From contig JADLFV010000097.1 in assembly GCA_020849625.1 (NCBI GenBank), positions 1-64,000 of the forward strand: a stretch of 64,000 nucleotides of DNA. The letters run 5' to 3'. Positions 29,319 through 39,061 of the stretch are shown here, piece after piece. The notes under the pieces are model-generated. The model had not been told where the DNA came from. It made no database searches and saw only the letters and a list, made by a program, of their open reading frames with translations. The position numbers and the translations under genes were made by a program. Every line of letters begins with the position of its first letter. The first letter of the stretch is position 1. Source of the stretch: Phycisphaeraceae bacterium. GTDB lineage: Bacteria > Planctomycetota > Phycisphaerae > Phycisphaerales > Phycisphaeraceae.

Positions 29319-32225
29319 ATGAACCTGTCACGCATTATCCTCAGCACATGGATCAGCCTCTGCTTCGTCACCGCAGGTCAAGGGCAGACCACGCTGCTCA
29401 ACGGCTTCGAGGTGCCGGGGGCGATCGTCAATCATCTGCCCAAATCAACGGGGCTTTATCTGGGTTCGCCGTCGATCGTCGTCATGCCGGACGGCTCGTA
29501 CGTCGTCTCCCACGATCTGTTCGGTCCCAATTCGACGCAGCCCACCGTCGGGCAGAGCTCGGTCTTTCGCTCAACCGATGGCGGGCAGACGTGGACGCAC
29601 CAGTCCGATGTCAGCGGCGCGTTCTGGTCCATGTTGTTTGAATACGAAGGTGATCTGTACTTCACGGGCCCCTATGCAGGGCCGGGCAACTGGGTGATTC
29701 GCAAGTCCACGGACTACGGCCAGACCTGGACCACGCCGACGAATTCGACCAATGGTCTGCTGGTCACAGGAAGTTTCGGCGCTTCGCCCTCGCGCATCGA
29801 AATTTTCGGCGGGCGCATCTGGGCCCCAGTCAATGCCGGGCCGCGCGCCATTTCAGCGCCGGTGGGGTCCGACCTGCTCAACGCTGCCAACTGGACCCTC
29901 AGCGAAGCTGTGCCCGAAGAGTTTGAGTGGTTCAACGAGAACATCGTCTGGACCGAGGCCCAGGTGGTCGCCTCGCCGCAGACCGGGCTGGTGATGATGC
30001 CCAAGATCAGGGACCACGCTGTCACCACGCTCCTGCGGGCCAACCCGGCGACTGGCCAACTCACGTTCGACGACCAGAATGACTTTGTCGATCTGCCCGG
30101 CGCGGAGAAAAAATTCGGCGCGACGTATGATCCGGTTTCGCAGAAGTTCTATGTCCTGAGCAACGCGGTGCTGCCGGAAGAGGCAAGCTTGGGTTTGCCG
30201 AATACCATCCGGACCACCGCGGCCATCATCACCTCCAAGGATCTGTACCACTGGGACGTGGAGAAGCTGTTTCTCTACACCCCCAATGTGACCACTGAGG
30301 CTTTCCAGTACCTCAACTTCGCCATCGACAGCGACGACCTGGCGGTGATCTCGCGCACCGCGTATGCCGACGGCCTGGGCGGGGCGCACAATTATCACGA
30401 CTCCAACATGATCACCTTCCACCGCGTGGAAGACTTCCGCAACGTCACGAGCAAGCAGGTGCTGGTAGCCGATACGCTGCACAATCAGGTACTACGTTAC
30501 GAGGTAACGCAGACCGACTTCTGGGCGCCGCTGGGCAAGTTTGAGCTTGGATCAACCTTCGCCGGAGCGGCACTCACCAAACCTCTGGGGCTGGCCCAGG
30601 ACGCGGCAGGCAATGTCTATGTCGGTGAGCAGGATGACGGCGGACGCATTCTGCGCTTCGATGCCATGGGCAACTTCCTCGACGTGATAGCCACGGAAGG
30701 GATCGACTTCACCGGCAGGCCCGAAGCGCTGACCATGGGGCCGGACGGCAACCTTTACATGTCCGTTGCCTTCGGGACCACCGGCTCGGACAAGATTTAC
30801 AAGATTGATTTGATTGATGATTCAATCTCACTGTTCGTGGACACCAATTTCGTAGGCGGCACGCTGGACAACCCGCGCGGCATCGCTTTCGGATCGGACG
30901 GCAATCTGTACGTCGCTGATCGGCAAAACGGCGTGGTGCGCAAGTTCAGCGGGGTGAATGGTTCCTTCCTGGGCAATCTTTTCACCGCTGTCCAGCCGGA
31001 GGCGCTGACCTGGGATCAGTTGCAACAGAAGTTCCTAGCCAGCACCCGCAACGGCAGCGACACCGACCTGCACCTGCTGGCTCTCAATGGTTCGAGCAGC
31101 AAGCTGTACGATCCGGCTGACATCGGCCCGACACTGGGCATCATCGACATCGACGGCGATATCTACTGGACCGACTACAACAACGATCGCATTTACAAAC
31201 TCAAGGGCCTGAACCAGAAGGTCAGCAGCGTTTCCAGCAGGCTTGACGGCCCCGGCCAACTCCTGCACCTGGCCTTGGCCCCGGCCGGCGAGCGGGCCTG
31301 GCTGATGAGCGGATCGGCTGACTGGAGCGAACTGACCAACTGGTTCTACTGGGGACGACCCGACACCAACTATGAAGTAGCTTTCTTCGGCACCTCCGCC
31401 AATGCCGCCAGCACCATCACCCAGAACAAGGCGCTGACACTCAAAGGTCTGCGCTTCCGCAACACCAACGCCTACACGATTGCCGGCACGGGCAGCCTCA
31501 CTATTGAAGCTGACATCGGCCACGGCGTCATCGACGTGCAACTGGGCATGCACGAAATCCAGAACAACCTCCTGCTCAACAGAGACACCGACGCCACCCT
31601 CGGCTTCGGCACCCTCACCCTCAGCGGACAGGTTGATCTTAACGGCCATACGCTCTACATCACAGGCCCCGGCACCATCAACGTCACCGGCACGCTGCTG
31701 ATGAACGACGGCGCACTGGGCTTCACCCTGGCCGGCTCCACCATTCCTTCGTTGAACGTCGCGGGTCATTTGAGCCTCGATGGCTCACTGGTCCTGCTGT
31801 TGGCGCCCGGCTTCACGCCGCAGTATGGCGACACCTTCAACATCCTGGGCGCGGCTATCCTGACCGGTGAGTTCGACGCCATCGACGGCGTCATCGTCGA
31901 TGAAGACACGGCATTGGCGGTCAGGCACTACGTCAACTCGGTGACGGTCACCATCGCCCTGCCCGGCGACGCCAACCTAGACGGCGTGATCAATCTCTCC
32001 GACCTGCAGATCCTCGGCGATCACTGGCAGAGCAGCACCGCCAACTGGGTCGATGCCGACTTCAACGGCGATCGCATGGTGAACCTGGCCGACCTGCAAG
32101 TGCTGGGCGATCACTGGAATGCAAGTGTCGGTGATTTTGCAGCGCTGACCGCTGACATTCCTGAGCCGACTGTGGCGATGGTGTTTGGGCCGATGGCGGG
32201 CGTGTTCCTGATGCGCCGCCGGTGA
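29319..32225 (+). CDS. Array paralogue 5: long BNR, NHL-like propeller, dockerin-like repeats, PEP-CTERM
   Basis: The 968-residue protein has four parts. Residues 1-375 are the BNR-like propeller with diverged middle (ISAPVGSDLLNAANWTLSEAV). About 380-665 is an NHL/SMP30-like propeller with repeats such as TKPLGLAQDAAGNVYVGEQ and NPRGIAFGSDGNLYVADRQ. About 665-880 is a strand-rich, beta-helix-like part (WSELTNWFYWGRPDTNYEVAFFG; LTLSGQVDLNGHTLYITGPG). Two dockerin-like repeats (GDANLDGVINLSDLQILGDHW) and a PEP-CTERM anchor end it. The beta-helix-like part resembles adhesin or autotransporter passenger repeats. Function is not known; a surface role is inferred. Confidence 0.85.
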   Translation: MNLSRIILSTWISLCFVTAGQGQTTLLNGFEVPGAIVNHLPKSTGLYLGSPSIVVMPDGSYVVSHDLFGPNSTQPTVGQSSVFRSTDGGQTWTHQSDVSGAFWSMLFEYEGDLYFTGPYAGPGNWVIRKSTDYGQTWTTPTNSTNGLLVTGSFGASPSRIEIFGGRIWAPVNAGPRAISAPVGSDLLNAANWTLSEAVPEEFEWFNENIVWTEAQVVASPQTGLVMMPKIRDHAVTTLLRANPATGQLTFDDQNDFVDLPGAEKKFGATYDPVSQKFYVLSNAVLPEEASLGLPNTIRTTAAIITSKDLYHWDVEKLFLYTPNVTTEAFQYLNFAIDSDDLAVISRTAYADGLGGAHNYHDSNMITFHRVEDFRNVTSKQVLVADTLHNQVLRYEVTQTDFWAPLGKFELGSTFAGAALTKPLGLAQDAAGNVYVGEQDDGGRILRFDAMGNFLDVIATEGIDFTGRPEALTMGPDGNLYMSVAFGTTGSDKIYKIDLIDDSISLFVDTNFVGGTLDNPRGIAFGSDGNLYVADRQNGVVRKFSGVNGSFLGNLFTAVQPEALTWDQLQQKFLASTRNGSDTDLHLLALNGSSSKLYDPADIGPTLGIIDIDGDIYWTDYNNDRIYKLKGLNQKVSSVSSRLDGPGQLLHLALAPAGERAWLMSGSADWSELTNWFYWGRPDTNYEVAFFGTSANAASTITQNKALTLKGLRFRNTNAYTIAGTGSLTIEADIGHGVIDVQLGMHEIQNNLLLNRDTDATLGFGTLTLSGQVDLNGHTLYITGPGTINVTGTLLMNDGALGFTLAGSTIPSLNVAGHLSLDGSLVLLLAPGFTPQYGDTFNILGAAILTGEFDAIDGVIVDEDTALAVRHYVNSVTVTIALPGDANLDGVINLSDLQILGDHWQSSTANWVDADFNGDRMVNLADLQVLGDHWNASVGDFAALTADIPEPTVAMVFGPMAGVFLMRRR

Positions 32226-32256
32226 ATGCGTTGTATGGAAAGATGATTTGCTAAAT

Positions 32257-33501
32257 ATGAATGCGTCACGCCTCATTCTCAGCACTTTGATCAGCGTCAC
32301 CTTCGCAGTCGCAGGTGAAGGCCAGACCACGCTGTTCAACGGCGTCGAGGTTCCCGGCGTCGTCATCGATCACGTGCCGCAGTCCACCGGCCGCCATTAC
32401 GCTTCGCCCACTATCGCCATTCTGCCCGACTGCTCCTATGTCGCGGCCCACGATATTTCCGGTAAAAAAGGCTCACCCGACACCGTCGTCTTTCGCTCCA
32501 CCGATCGCGGCTTGACCTGGACTCAGATCAGCACCATCCATAATCAGTTCTGGTCCAACCTCTTCGTCCATCGCGGTGATCTTTACATCATCGGGCCCAG
32601 CAACGGGCACGGTGATCTGTACATCCGCCGCTCAACCGATGGCGGCCAAACATGGACTACGCCCACCAGCGCGGAGGACGGCATCATCCGTACCAAATCT
32701 GGCAAAAAAGGCTTTCACACCGGCCCGATGCCCATGCTCATCGCCCACGGCCGCATCTGGCGAGCTGTCGAAGACAATGCCGCGCCGGGCAAATGGCCCG
32801 AGATGTATCGGGCGGGTATGATCAGCGCCCCGGTTGACAGCGATCTGCTCCAGGCTGCAAGCTGGACGCAAAGCAACATGCTGCCGCCCAATCCCGACTG
32901 GCTTCCTTACAAGGGTTTTCTGGGCTGGCTGGAAGGCAATGCGGTGCTCGATCGCAGCGATCAGGTCGTCAACGTGCTGCGCGTGGACGTCGGCTTTGGC
33001 AAGCCCGAGGTGGCAGCCATCGCACGCATGCAGTCGCCCGAACGCATCAGCTTCGATCCGCAAAATGACATCATCCCCATGCCCGGCGGGGCCAAGAAAT
33101 TCAACATCCGCTACCACGAAGGCACCGACGCCTACTGGACGTTGGCCAACATCGTCAACGAGCAAAACTACACGCCTGTTCTGCCGCCGCGATGGATTCG
33201 CAACATGCTGGCTGTGCTGCGCAGCGATAATCTGAAGCACTGGACGGTCGAGAAGATCGTGCTCAAGGACCTGTCCGACGTGCGCCACATCGGCTTTCAT
33301 TACGTGGACTGGCAGTTCGACGGCCGCGACATGATCGGCGTGGCCCGCACCGCGTTCCCTGATGGTGAAGGCGGCGCGTCCGACTATCACAACGCCAACT
33401 TCTTCAATTTCTATCGCTTCGAAAACGTCATCCCCGAACCGTCCGCCACGGCCCTGATCCAGGAAAACCGCAACCAATTGACTGGAGAGCAAAACCCATG
33501 A
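32257..33501 (+). CDS. Array paralogue 6: BNR-like propeller with truncated PEP-CTERM
   Basis: This 414-residue protein has a signal peptide (LILSTLISVTFAVAGEG) and the usual opening and Asp boxes (FRSTDRGLTW, RRSTDGGQTW). It has the PEP core (VIPEPSATALIQENRNQLTGEQNP) but no hydrophobic helix or basic end, so exosortase anchoring is probably lost and the protein would be released. The opening carries QTTLFNGVEVPGVVIDHVPQSTGRHYASP. The stop overlaps the next start in ATGA. ATG 32257 is preferred to the track's TTG at 32248. Confidence 0.86.
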   Translation: MNASRLILSTLISVTFAVAGEGQTTLFNGVEVPGVVIDHVPQSTGRHYASPTIAILPDCSYVAAHDISGKKGSPDTVVFRSTDRGLTWTQISTIHNQFWSNLFVHRGDLYIIGPSNGHGDLYIRRSTDGGQTWTTPTSAEDGIIRTKSGKKGFHTGPMPMLIAHGRIWRAVEDNAAPGKWPEMYRAGMISAPVDSDLLQAASWTQSNMLPPNPDWLPYKGFLGWLEGNAVLDRSDQVVNVLRVDVGFGKPEVAAIARMQSPERISFDPQNDIIPMPGGAKKFNIRYHEGTDAYWTLANIVNEQNYTPVLPPRWIRNMLAVLRSDNLKHWTVEKIVLKDLSDVRHIGFHYVDWQFDGRDMIGVARTAFPDGEGGASDYHNANFFNFYRFENVIPEPSATALIQENRNQLTGEQNP

Positions 33502-34715
33502 ATCCTGCACAGTTCCTTCACATCGCGCTGCTTGGTCTGACGATTCCCTTCACTGTCGAAGGTCAGACCACGCTGTTCAATGGCGTGACGGTGCCCGGCG
33601 TGGTCATCGCCCACGAGCCGCCGACCATCAAATGCTTTATTGGTTCACCCTCCATCGCTATCCTGCCCAACGGCGACTACGTCGCCTCGCACGACCTTTT
33701 CGGGCGCGACAGCGGCTCCGAGACCGACGACAACATCAGCCGGGTCTATCGCTCCACGGATCGCGGTCAGACCTGGTCCCTTGCCGCCACGCTCCGTGGT
33801 CAGCACTGGTCCAACCTCTTCGTTCTCGACGGCGCGCTCTACATCCTCGGCCCGTCCAAGCACCACGGCGACATGGTCATCCGTCGCTCCACGGATGGCG
33901 GCATCACCTGGACTGAGCCGACTGATTCCAAGTCCGGCCGGTTGCGATCCACCGGCGATGCGTTCGGTTTCCACACCTCCTCCGTGCCCGTGGTCATACA
34001 CGCCGGCCGCATCTGGCGTGCCTATGAAAAACACGGCGGCGGCGAAAAATGGCCGCACGGCTACCAGGCGGTGGTCATGAGCGCTGCGATCGACAGCGAT
34101 CTGCTCAACGCTGACAGTTGGACACACACCAACACGCTTTCGCACAACAGCGACTGGCTGCCTGACAGCGGGTTCGGCGGCTGGCTCGAAGGCAACGTCG
34201 TGGTCGATCCTGACGGCAACATCGTCAACGTCCTCCGCGTCCAGGTCAGTGAAGGTCAACCTGAGTGGGTCGCCATCGCCCGCGTCCACGGAACAGAGAG
34301 CCTGACCTTCGACCCGGTCAACGACTTGATCCCCTTCAACGGCGGGTCCAAGAAATTCAACATCCGCTTCCACGAGGGCTCGGGCAAATACTGGTCGCTG
34401 GTCAATCTCATCAACGAGCAGAACCATAATCCTGAAATGATGCCCGCCCGCATTCGCAACATCGTCGCCCTGGTGTCGTCGAGCGACCTGCGGCAGTGGG
34501 CTGTGGATCGCATCGTGATTCAGGACCTGTCCGACGTGAAGAAGATCGGCTTTCAATACCTCGACTGGCTGCCCGACGGCGCCGACATCATCGCTGTCAG
34601 CCGCACTGCTTACCCCGACGGCAGCGGCGAAGCTGACAACTATCACAACGCCAACTTCCTCACCTTCCACCGCATCCCCGGCGTATTCCAAAGCGAGCAA
34701 ACACCATCACCATGA
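33498..34715 (+). CDS. Array paralogue 7: BNR-like propeller lacking a PEP-CTERM anchor
   Basis: The 405-residue protein has a short signal peptide (FLHIALLGLTIPFTVEG) and the family opening QTTLFNGVTVPGVVIAHEPP, with Asp boxes YRSTDRGQTW and RRSTDGGITW. It ends soon after the family's last conserved block with FHRIPGVFQSEQTPSP, with no PEP motif, membrane helix or basic tail. It is probably secreted without an anchor. ATGA overlaps join it to paralogues 6 and 8, so translation of the four genes 6-9 is probably coupled. Confidence 0.86.
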   Translation: MNPAQFLHIALLGLTIPFTVEGQTTLFNGVTVPGVVIAHEPPTIKCFIGSPSIAILPNGDYVASHDLFGRDSGSETDDNISRVYRSTDRGQTWSLAATLRGQHWSNLFVLDGALYILGPSKHHGDMVIRRSTDGGITWTEPTDSKSGRLRSTGDAFGFHTSSVPVVIHAGRIWRAYEKHGGGEKWPHGYQAVVMSAAIDSDLLNADSWTHTNTLSHNSDWLPDSGFGGWLEGNVVVDPDGNIVNVLRVQVSEGQPEWVAIARVHGTESLTFDPVNDLIPFNGGSKKFNIRFHEGSGKYWSLVNLINEQNHNPEMMPARIRNIVALVSSSDLRQWAVDRIVIQDLSDVKKIGFQYLDWLPDGADIIAVSRTAYPDGSGEADNYHNANFLTFHRIPGVFQSEQTPSP

Positions 34716-36052
34716 TCCGGCGCGCTCCCACGCTTGTGGCGGTTGTCGGGCTGCTTTTCGCCGCCGTCGATCAATCCATCCTCGCCCAGACCACGCTGTT
34801 CAATGGCGTGGAAGTGCCGGGCGTCGTGATCGCACATTCCCCGGCCTCCACCGGGCATTACCTGGCGTCGCCTTCCATCGTTATCATGCCCAACGGTGAT
34901 TATGTCGCCTCGCACAACGTCTCCGGCACGGGCAATCCATACACCCGCGTCTATCGCTCCACGGACCGCGGCCAGAGCTGGAACCAGATCAGCACCATCA
35001 CATTTCAGACCTGGGCCAATCTGTTCCTTCACGACCACGACCTTTATATCCTGGGCACCAGCAAGAGTCTGGGCAACCTGGTCATCCGCCGCTCCACGGA
35101 CGGCGGGGTGACCTGGACAACGCCCACCAGCGCGGCCACGGGTTTGTTGAAGACACTGACGAGCAGCTATGCCTATCACACCGCACCGGTGCCGGTGGTG
35201 GTGGCCGACGGCCGCATCTGGCGCGCGTATGAAGACAATGGCGGCAGCGGCGAATGGGCCTACTACCATCGCATCGCCGTGATGAGCGCCCCGGTGGACA
35301 GCGATCTTCTCAATGCCGCCAACTGGACGCACACCAACCTGCTGACCAGCAACACCGCCTGGCTGCCGAGCAACGGTTTCCAGGGCTGGCTGGAAGGCAA
35401 TGCCGTGGTGGATCGTGAGGGGAAGGTCGTCAACGTGCTGCGGGTGGACGTCGGGCGGGGCAAGCCCGAAGTCGCTGCCATCGCCCGCGTGCAGGACACT
35501 TCCACCCTGACCTTCGATGCCGCCCACGACATCGTCCCCATGCCCGGCGGCGCCAAGAAGTTCACCATCCGCTACCACGAAGGCAGCGACGCCTATTGGA
35601 CGCTGGCCAGCATCGTTAACGATGACAATTACATCGCCAGGGATTACCCGCGCTGGATCCGCAACACGCTGGCCCTGTTGCGCAGTGACGACCTGAGGAA
35701 CTGGACGGTCGAGCGAATCGTGCTCCAGGATTTGACCGACGTGGACCACATCGGGTTCCACTATGTCGATTGGCAATTCGACGGCAACGACATCGTGGCT
35801 GTGTCACGCACCGCCTATCCCGACGGTTTGGGTGGGGCTCACAATTACCATGACGCCAACTTCTTCACCTTCCACCGCGTGGTGGGGGTGGTTCCCGAGC
35901 CGGGGGTCGCCGCCTGGCTTGTGATTTTTTCGCTCCTTGGAATGATTCGACGCAACCGGGAGTCCTGGCGGTCGTATGGGCCCGGGGGGCGTTGTGTCTG
36001 TCAGCCTGAGCCGTCATCCGCTCTCTCCCACCACAGTGAGATCAAGACATGA
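34712..36052 (+). CDS. Array paralogue 8: BNR-like propeller, PEP-CTERM with extra tail
   Basis: The 446-residue protein has a signal peptide (LVAVVGLLFAAVDQSILA), QTTLFNGVEVPGVVIAHSPASTGHYLASP, and Asp boxes YRSTDRGQSW and RRSTDGGVTW. The PEP core and helix (VVPEPGVAAWLVIFSLLGMIRRNR) are intact, but about 30 further residues follow, including CVCQPEPSSAL, which is unusual because the anchor normally ends at the basic residues. The extra tail may be a read-through caused by loss of the original stop. It overlaps both neighbours by ATGA. Confidence 0.86.
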   Translation: MIRRAPTLVAVVGLLFAAVDQSILAQTTLFNGVEVPGVVIAHSPASTGHYLASPSIVIMPNGDYVASHNVSGTGNPYTRVYRSTDRGQSWNQISTITFQTWANLFLHDHDLYILGTSKSLGNLVIRRSTDGGVTWTTPTSAATGLLKTLTSSYAYHTAPVPVVVADGRIWRAYEDNGGSGEWAYYHRIAVMSAPVDSDLLNAANWTHTNLLTSNTAWLPSNGFQGWLEGNAVVDREGKVVNVLRVDVGRGKPEVAAIARVQDTSTLTFDAAHDIVPMPGGAKKFTIRYHEGSDAYWTLASIVNDDNYIARDYPRWIRNTLALLRSDDLRNWTVERIVLQDLTDVDHIGFHYVDWQFDGNDIVAVSRTAYPDGLGGAHNYHDANFFTFHRVVGVVPEPGVAAWLVIFSLLGMIRRNRESWRSYGPGGRCVCQPEPSSALSHHSEIKT

Positions 36053-39036
36053 AGCCGCGAAATTCGTTCGGTTTGCACGCTGTTGTACTATGCTGGGTCT
36101 TCGCATGGATTGCGGGCCTGTCCCAGGCCCAGATCACCGAATTCAACGGCGTCGAGGTGCCGGGGGTGGTCATCGCCCACATCGCCGCCTCCAACGATTA
36201 CAAATACAACTCGCCCTCCATCGTCATCATGCCCAACGGCGACTACGTCGCCGCTCACGACGTCACCGGCAACAATGCGCCGACGCCCAACCCCACCTAC
36301 GTTTATCGCTCCACCGATCAGGGCCTGACCTGGACCAAGGTCAGCACCGTCAGCAACCTGATCTGGGCCAACCTCTATGTGCATAACGGCGACCTGTACC
36401 TGATGGGTCGTAACGGGTCCGGCTTTTACATCCGCAAGTCCACCGATGCCGGCTCTACCTGGACCAACCCCACCTCCAGCACCACGGGCATGATCTCAAA
36501 CATTCCTGGCAGCACTTTCCATACAGCGCCCGTGGCGATGGTCGAATACAACGGTCGCCTGTGGCGCAGCATCGAGACGCGCGCCAGTGGTGTCAGCGGA
36601 TCGAGTGCCGGCGTGATGAGCGCTCCGATCGGCTCCGACCTTCTCAATGCCGCCAACTGGACATTCAGCAATCGCATCCTCAACCAGGAAAGTTGGCTCC
36701 CCGACAACCATTTCGAAGACTGGATCGAAGGCAACGTGGTCATCGATCGCAACGGTCAACTGGTCAACATCATGCGCGTGGGTGTTCCGCGCGGCGATGA
36801 TGAAGTGGCCGCCATCATGCGCGTGCAGAACCCAACGACCATCACTTTCGATTCCGGGGGTGACATCATTGACTTCAACGGCGGGGCCAAGAAGTTCACC
36901 ATCCGCTACGACCCGGTCAGCGACCGCTACTGGTCCCTGGCCAATATCATCACGCCTTACAACACCGATGTCACCATCCTGCCCAGCTCGCACCGTGACA
37001 TCCTCGCCCTGGTGCAGTCGCGCGACATGCGCAACTGGGACGTCGAGCGAATCGTGGTGCAGGACCTTTCGGATCAGGACAACATCGGTTTTCAGTACGT
37101 GGACTGGCAGTTCGATGGCGACGACCTGATCGCTGCCTCGCGCACCGCCTATCCCGACGGCTTGGGCGGGGCCATCCGCTTCCACGATGCCAACTTCTTC
37201 ACCTTCCATCGCATCGAAAACTACGCCACCACCCGCCCCACCCAAGCCCTGGTCGCGGACACCAACAACAACCAGGTCATGCGCTACGAGTTGACCGAGA
37301 CCAACCTGTGGATGCCCGTGGGCAAGTTCCAGTTGGGCAACACCTTCGCCGGGGCCGCCCTCATCAAGCCCATGGGCCTGGCCAAGAATGACGACGGCGA
37401 CGTGTTCATCGGCGAGCAGACCGACGGCGGACGCATCCTGCGCTTCGATTCGGCCGGCAACTTCCTCAACGTCGTGGCCAAAGAAGGTGTGAACTTCACC
37501 GGCCAGCCCGAGGGCCTGACTATGGGGCCCGACGGCATGCTCTACATGTCCGTCGCCTTCGGCACCAATCCTGCTGACAAGATCTATCGCATCGATCCGG
37601 CCAGCGGCGCCACCACACTCTTCATCGACACCACCTTCACCGGCGGCACGCTGGAAAACCCCCGCGCCATCGCCTTCGGCGACGACGGGAACCTTTACGT
37701 GGCCGACCGCGAAGGCGACGTTTTCCGCCGCTTCGACGGCACCACCGGCGCGTTCCTGGGCAACCTCTACTCCGGCAATTCGCCCGAGGGTCTGACCTGG
37801 GATCAGTTCCAGAACAAGCTCATCGCCACCTACCGCGATGACGGAGCCGCCAACATCGTCGAACTGGGCACCAGCGGCGGCGCCAACACGGTGTACAACC
37901 TCTCCAACATCGGCCGGGCCCTTGGCATCGTCGTCATCGACGGCCAGACCTACTGGTCCGACTGGGACAACAACAAAATCTACAAGCTCAAAGACACCAA
38001 CCAGATCGCCACCAGCGTCAGCGGACTCAACCGCCCCGGCCATCTGCTGCAGGTCGATCCCATGCCTATCGGAGAACGCTCCTGGACCAACACCAGCGCC
38101 AGCAACTGGCGCGACTGGGACAACTGGACCTACTGGAGCCGGCCCGACACCAGCGACGAGATCGCGGTCTTCGGCAGTGCCGCCGGCGTCACCACCTATG
38201 CCTACATCAACGCCGGCGAAAACTTCACCGTCAAGGGCCTGCGTTTCCGTAACAGCCAGCGCTACATCATCGACGGCGACGGCGCCCTGACCCTGGAAGC
38301 CTACTCCGGCCGCTGCTCCATCGACGTGCTCGATGGCAGCCAGTGGATCCGCGTCAACACCACGCTCAACGACGCCACCGACGTCACCGTCAACGATGCG
38401 GCCGACGAACTGAGCTTCCGCGATACGGTCGATCTCAACGGCAATGAACTGGTCAAGCGCGGGGCCGGCAAGCTGACCTTCAACGCGGGACTGGTCATGC
38501 ACGGCGGCAAGCTGGTGACCGACGGCCTGAGCCCCATCACCTTCAACACCGCCAGCACCGGCCTGCACACGCTCGACGGCGGCATCGAATTCCGCCCCGA
38601 TGAAAACACGCCCCTGGAATTCGGCGAAAGCTTCGACCTGATCGACGGCCAGCAGTACTTCGGCGGCCAGTTCTTCAACGCCCTCGTGCTGCCCACGCTC
38701 GACCCGGCCCTGAAATGGGCCGGCAACAACTTCTTTATCGACGGCATCATCACCATCGTCGCCTCCGTGGCCGCTGACGCCAACCTCGACGGCGTGGTCA
38801 ACCTCAGCGATCTGCAGATTCTTGGCGACAACTGGCAATCCGCCTCCGCCGACTGGACCACCGGCGACTTCACCGGCGATGGCATCGTCAACCTGGCCGA
38901 CCTTCAGGTCCTCGGCGATCACTGGGGCGACATCGCTACGGACTTGGCTGAACTGGCTGTGACCATTCCTGAACCGGCCGGCGCGTTACTGATCAGTGTG
39001 GGTGTTGTGTGGGTGCTGTTCCGTCGGCGCGACTGA
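36049..39036 (+). CDS. Array paralogue 9: long BNR, NHL-like propeller, dockerin-like repeats, PEP-CTERM
   Basis: The 995-residue protein has the same parts as paralogue 5. The N-terminal propeller opens ITEFNGVEVPGVVIAHIAASNDYKYNSPS, closest to paralogue 4, with Asp boxes YRSTDQGLTW and RKSTDAGSTW. An NHL-like propeller (KPMGLAKNDDGDVFIGEQ) follows. A strand-rich part comes next (WRDWDNWTYWSRPDTSDEIAVFG), then dockerin-like repeats GDNWQSASADWTTGDFTGDGIVNLADLQVLGDHW and a PEP-CTERM anchor, IPEPAGALLISVGVVWVLFRRRD. The protein is probably a surface-bound modular binding protein or enzyme; its substrate is unknown. Confidence 0.86.
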   Translation: MKPRNSFGLHAVVLCWVFAWIAGLSQAQITEFNGVEVPGVVIAHIAASNDYKYNSPSIVIMPNGDYVAAHDVTGNNAPTPNPTYVYRSTDQGLTWTKVSTVSNLIWANLYVHNGDLYLMGRNGSGFYIRKSTDAGSTWTNPTSSTTGMISNIPGSTFHTAPVAMVEYNGRLWRSIETRASGVSGSSAGVMSAPIGSDLLNAANWTFSNRILNQESWLPDNHFEDWIEGNVVIDRNGQLVNIMRVGVPRGDDEVAAIMRVQNPTTITFDSGGDIIDFNGGAKKFTIRYDPVSDRYWSLANIITPYNTDVTILPSSHRDILALVQSRDMRNWDVERIVVQDLSDQDNIGFQYVDWQFDGDDLIAASRTAYPDGLGGAIRFHDANFFTFHRIENYATTRPTQALVADTNNNQVMRYELTETNLWMPVGKFQLGNTFAGAALIKPMGLAKNDDGDVFIGEQTDGGRILRFDSAGNFLNVVAKEGVNFTGQPEGLTMGPDGMLYMSVAFGTNPADKIYRIDPASGATTLFIDTTFTGGTLENPRAIAFGDDGNLYVADREGDVFRRFDGTTGAFLGNLYSGNSPEGLTWDQFQNKLIATYRDDGAANIVELGTSGGANTVYNLSNIGRALGIVVIDGQTYWSDWDNNKIYKLKDTNQIATSVSGLNRPGHLLQVDPMPIGERSWTNTSASNWRDWDNWTYWSRPDTSDEIAVFGSAAGVTTYAYINAGENFTVKGLRFRNSQRYIIDGDGALTLEAYSGRCSIDVLDGSQWIRVNTTLNDATDVTVNDAADELSFRDTVDLNGNELVKRGAGKLTFNAGLVMHGGKLVTDGLSPITFNTASTGLHTLDGGIEFRPDENTPLEFGESFDLIDGQQYFGGQFFNALVLPTLDPALKWAGNNFFIDGIITIVASVAADANLDGVVNLSDLQILGDNWQSASADWTTGDFTGDGIVNLADLQVLGDHWGDIATDLAELAVTIPEPAGALLISVGVVWVLFRRRD

Positions 39037-39061
39037 ATGTCGCTTTGACAGGTGCTCGAAC

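Noticed and set aside
36496-38922. 808-residue minus-strand ORF opposite array paralogue 9
   Set aside because: Long shadow of a repetitive gene; the forward frame has signal peptide, Asp boxes and PEP-CTERM.
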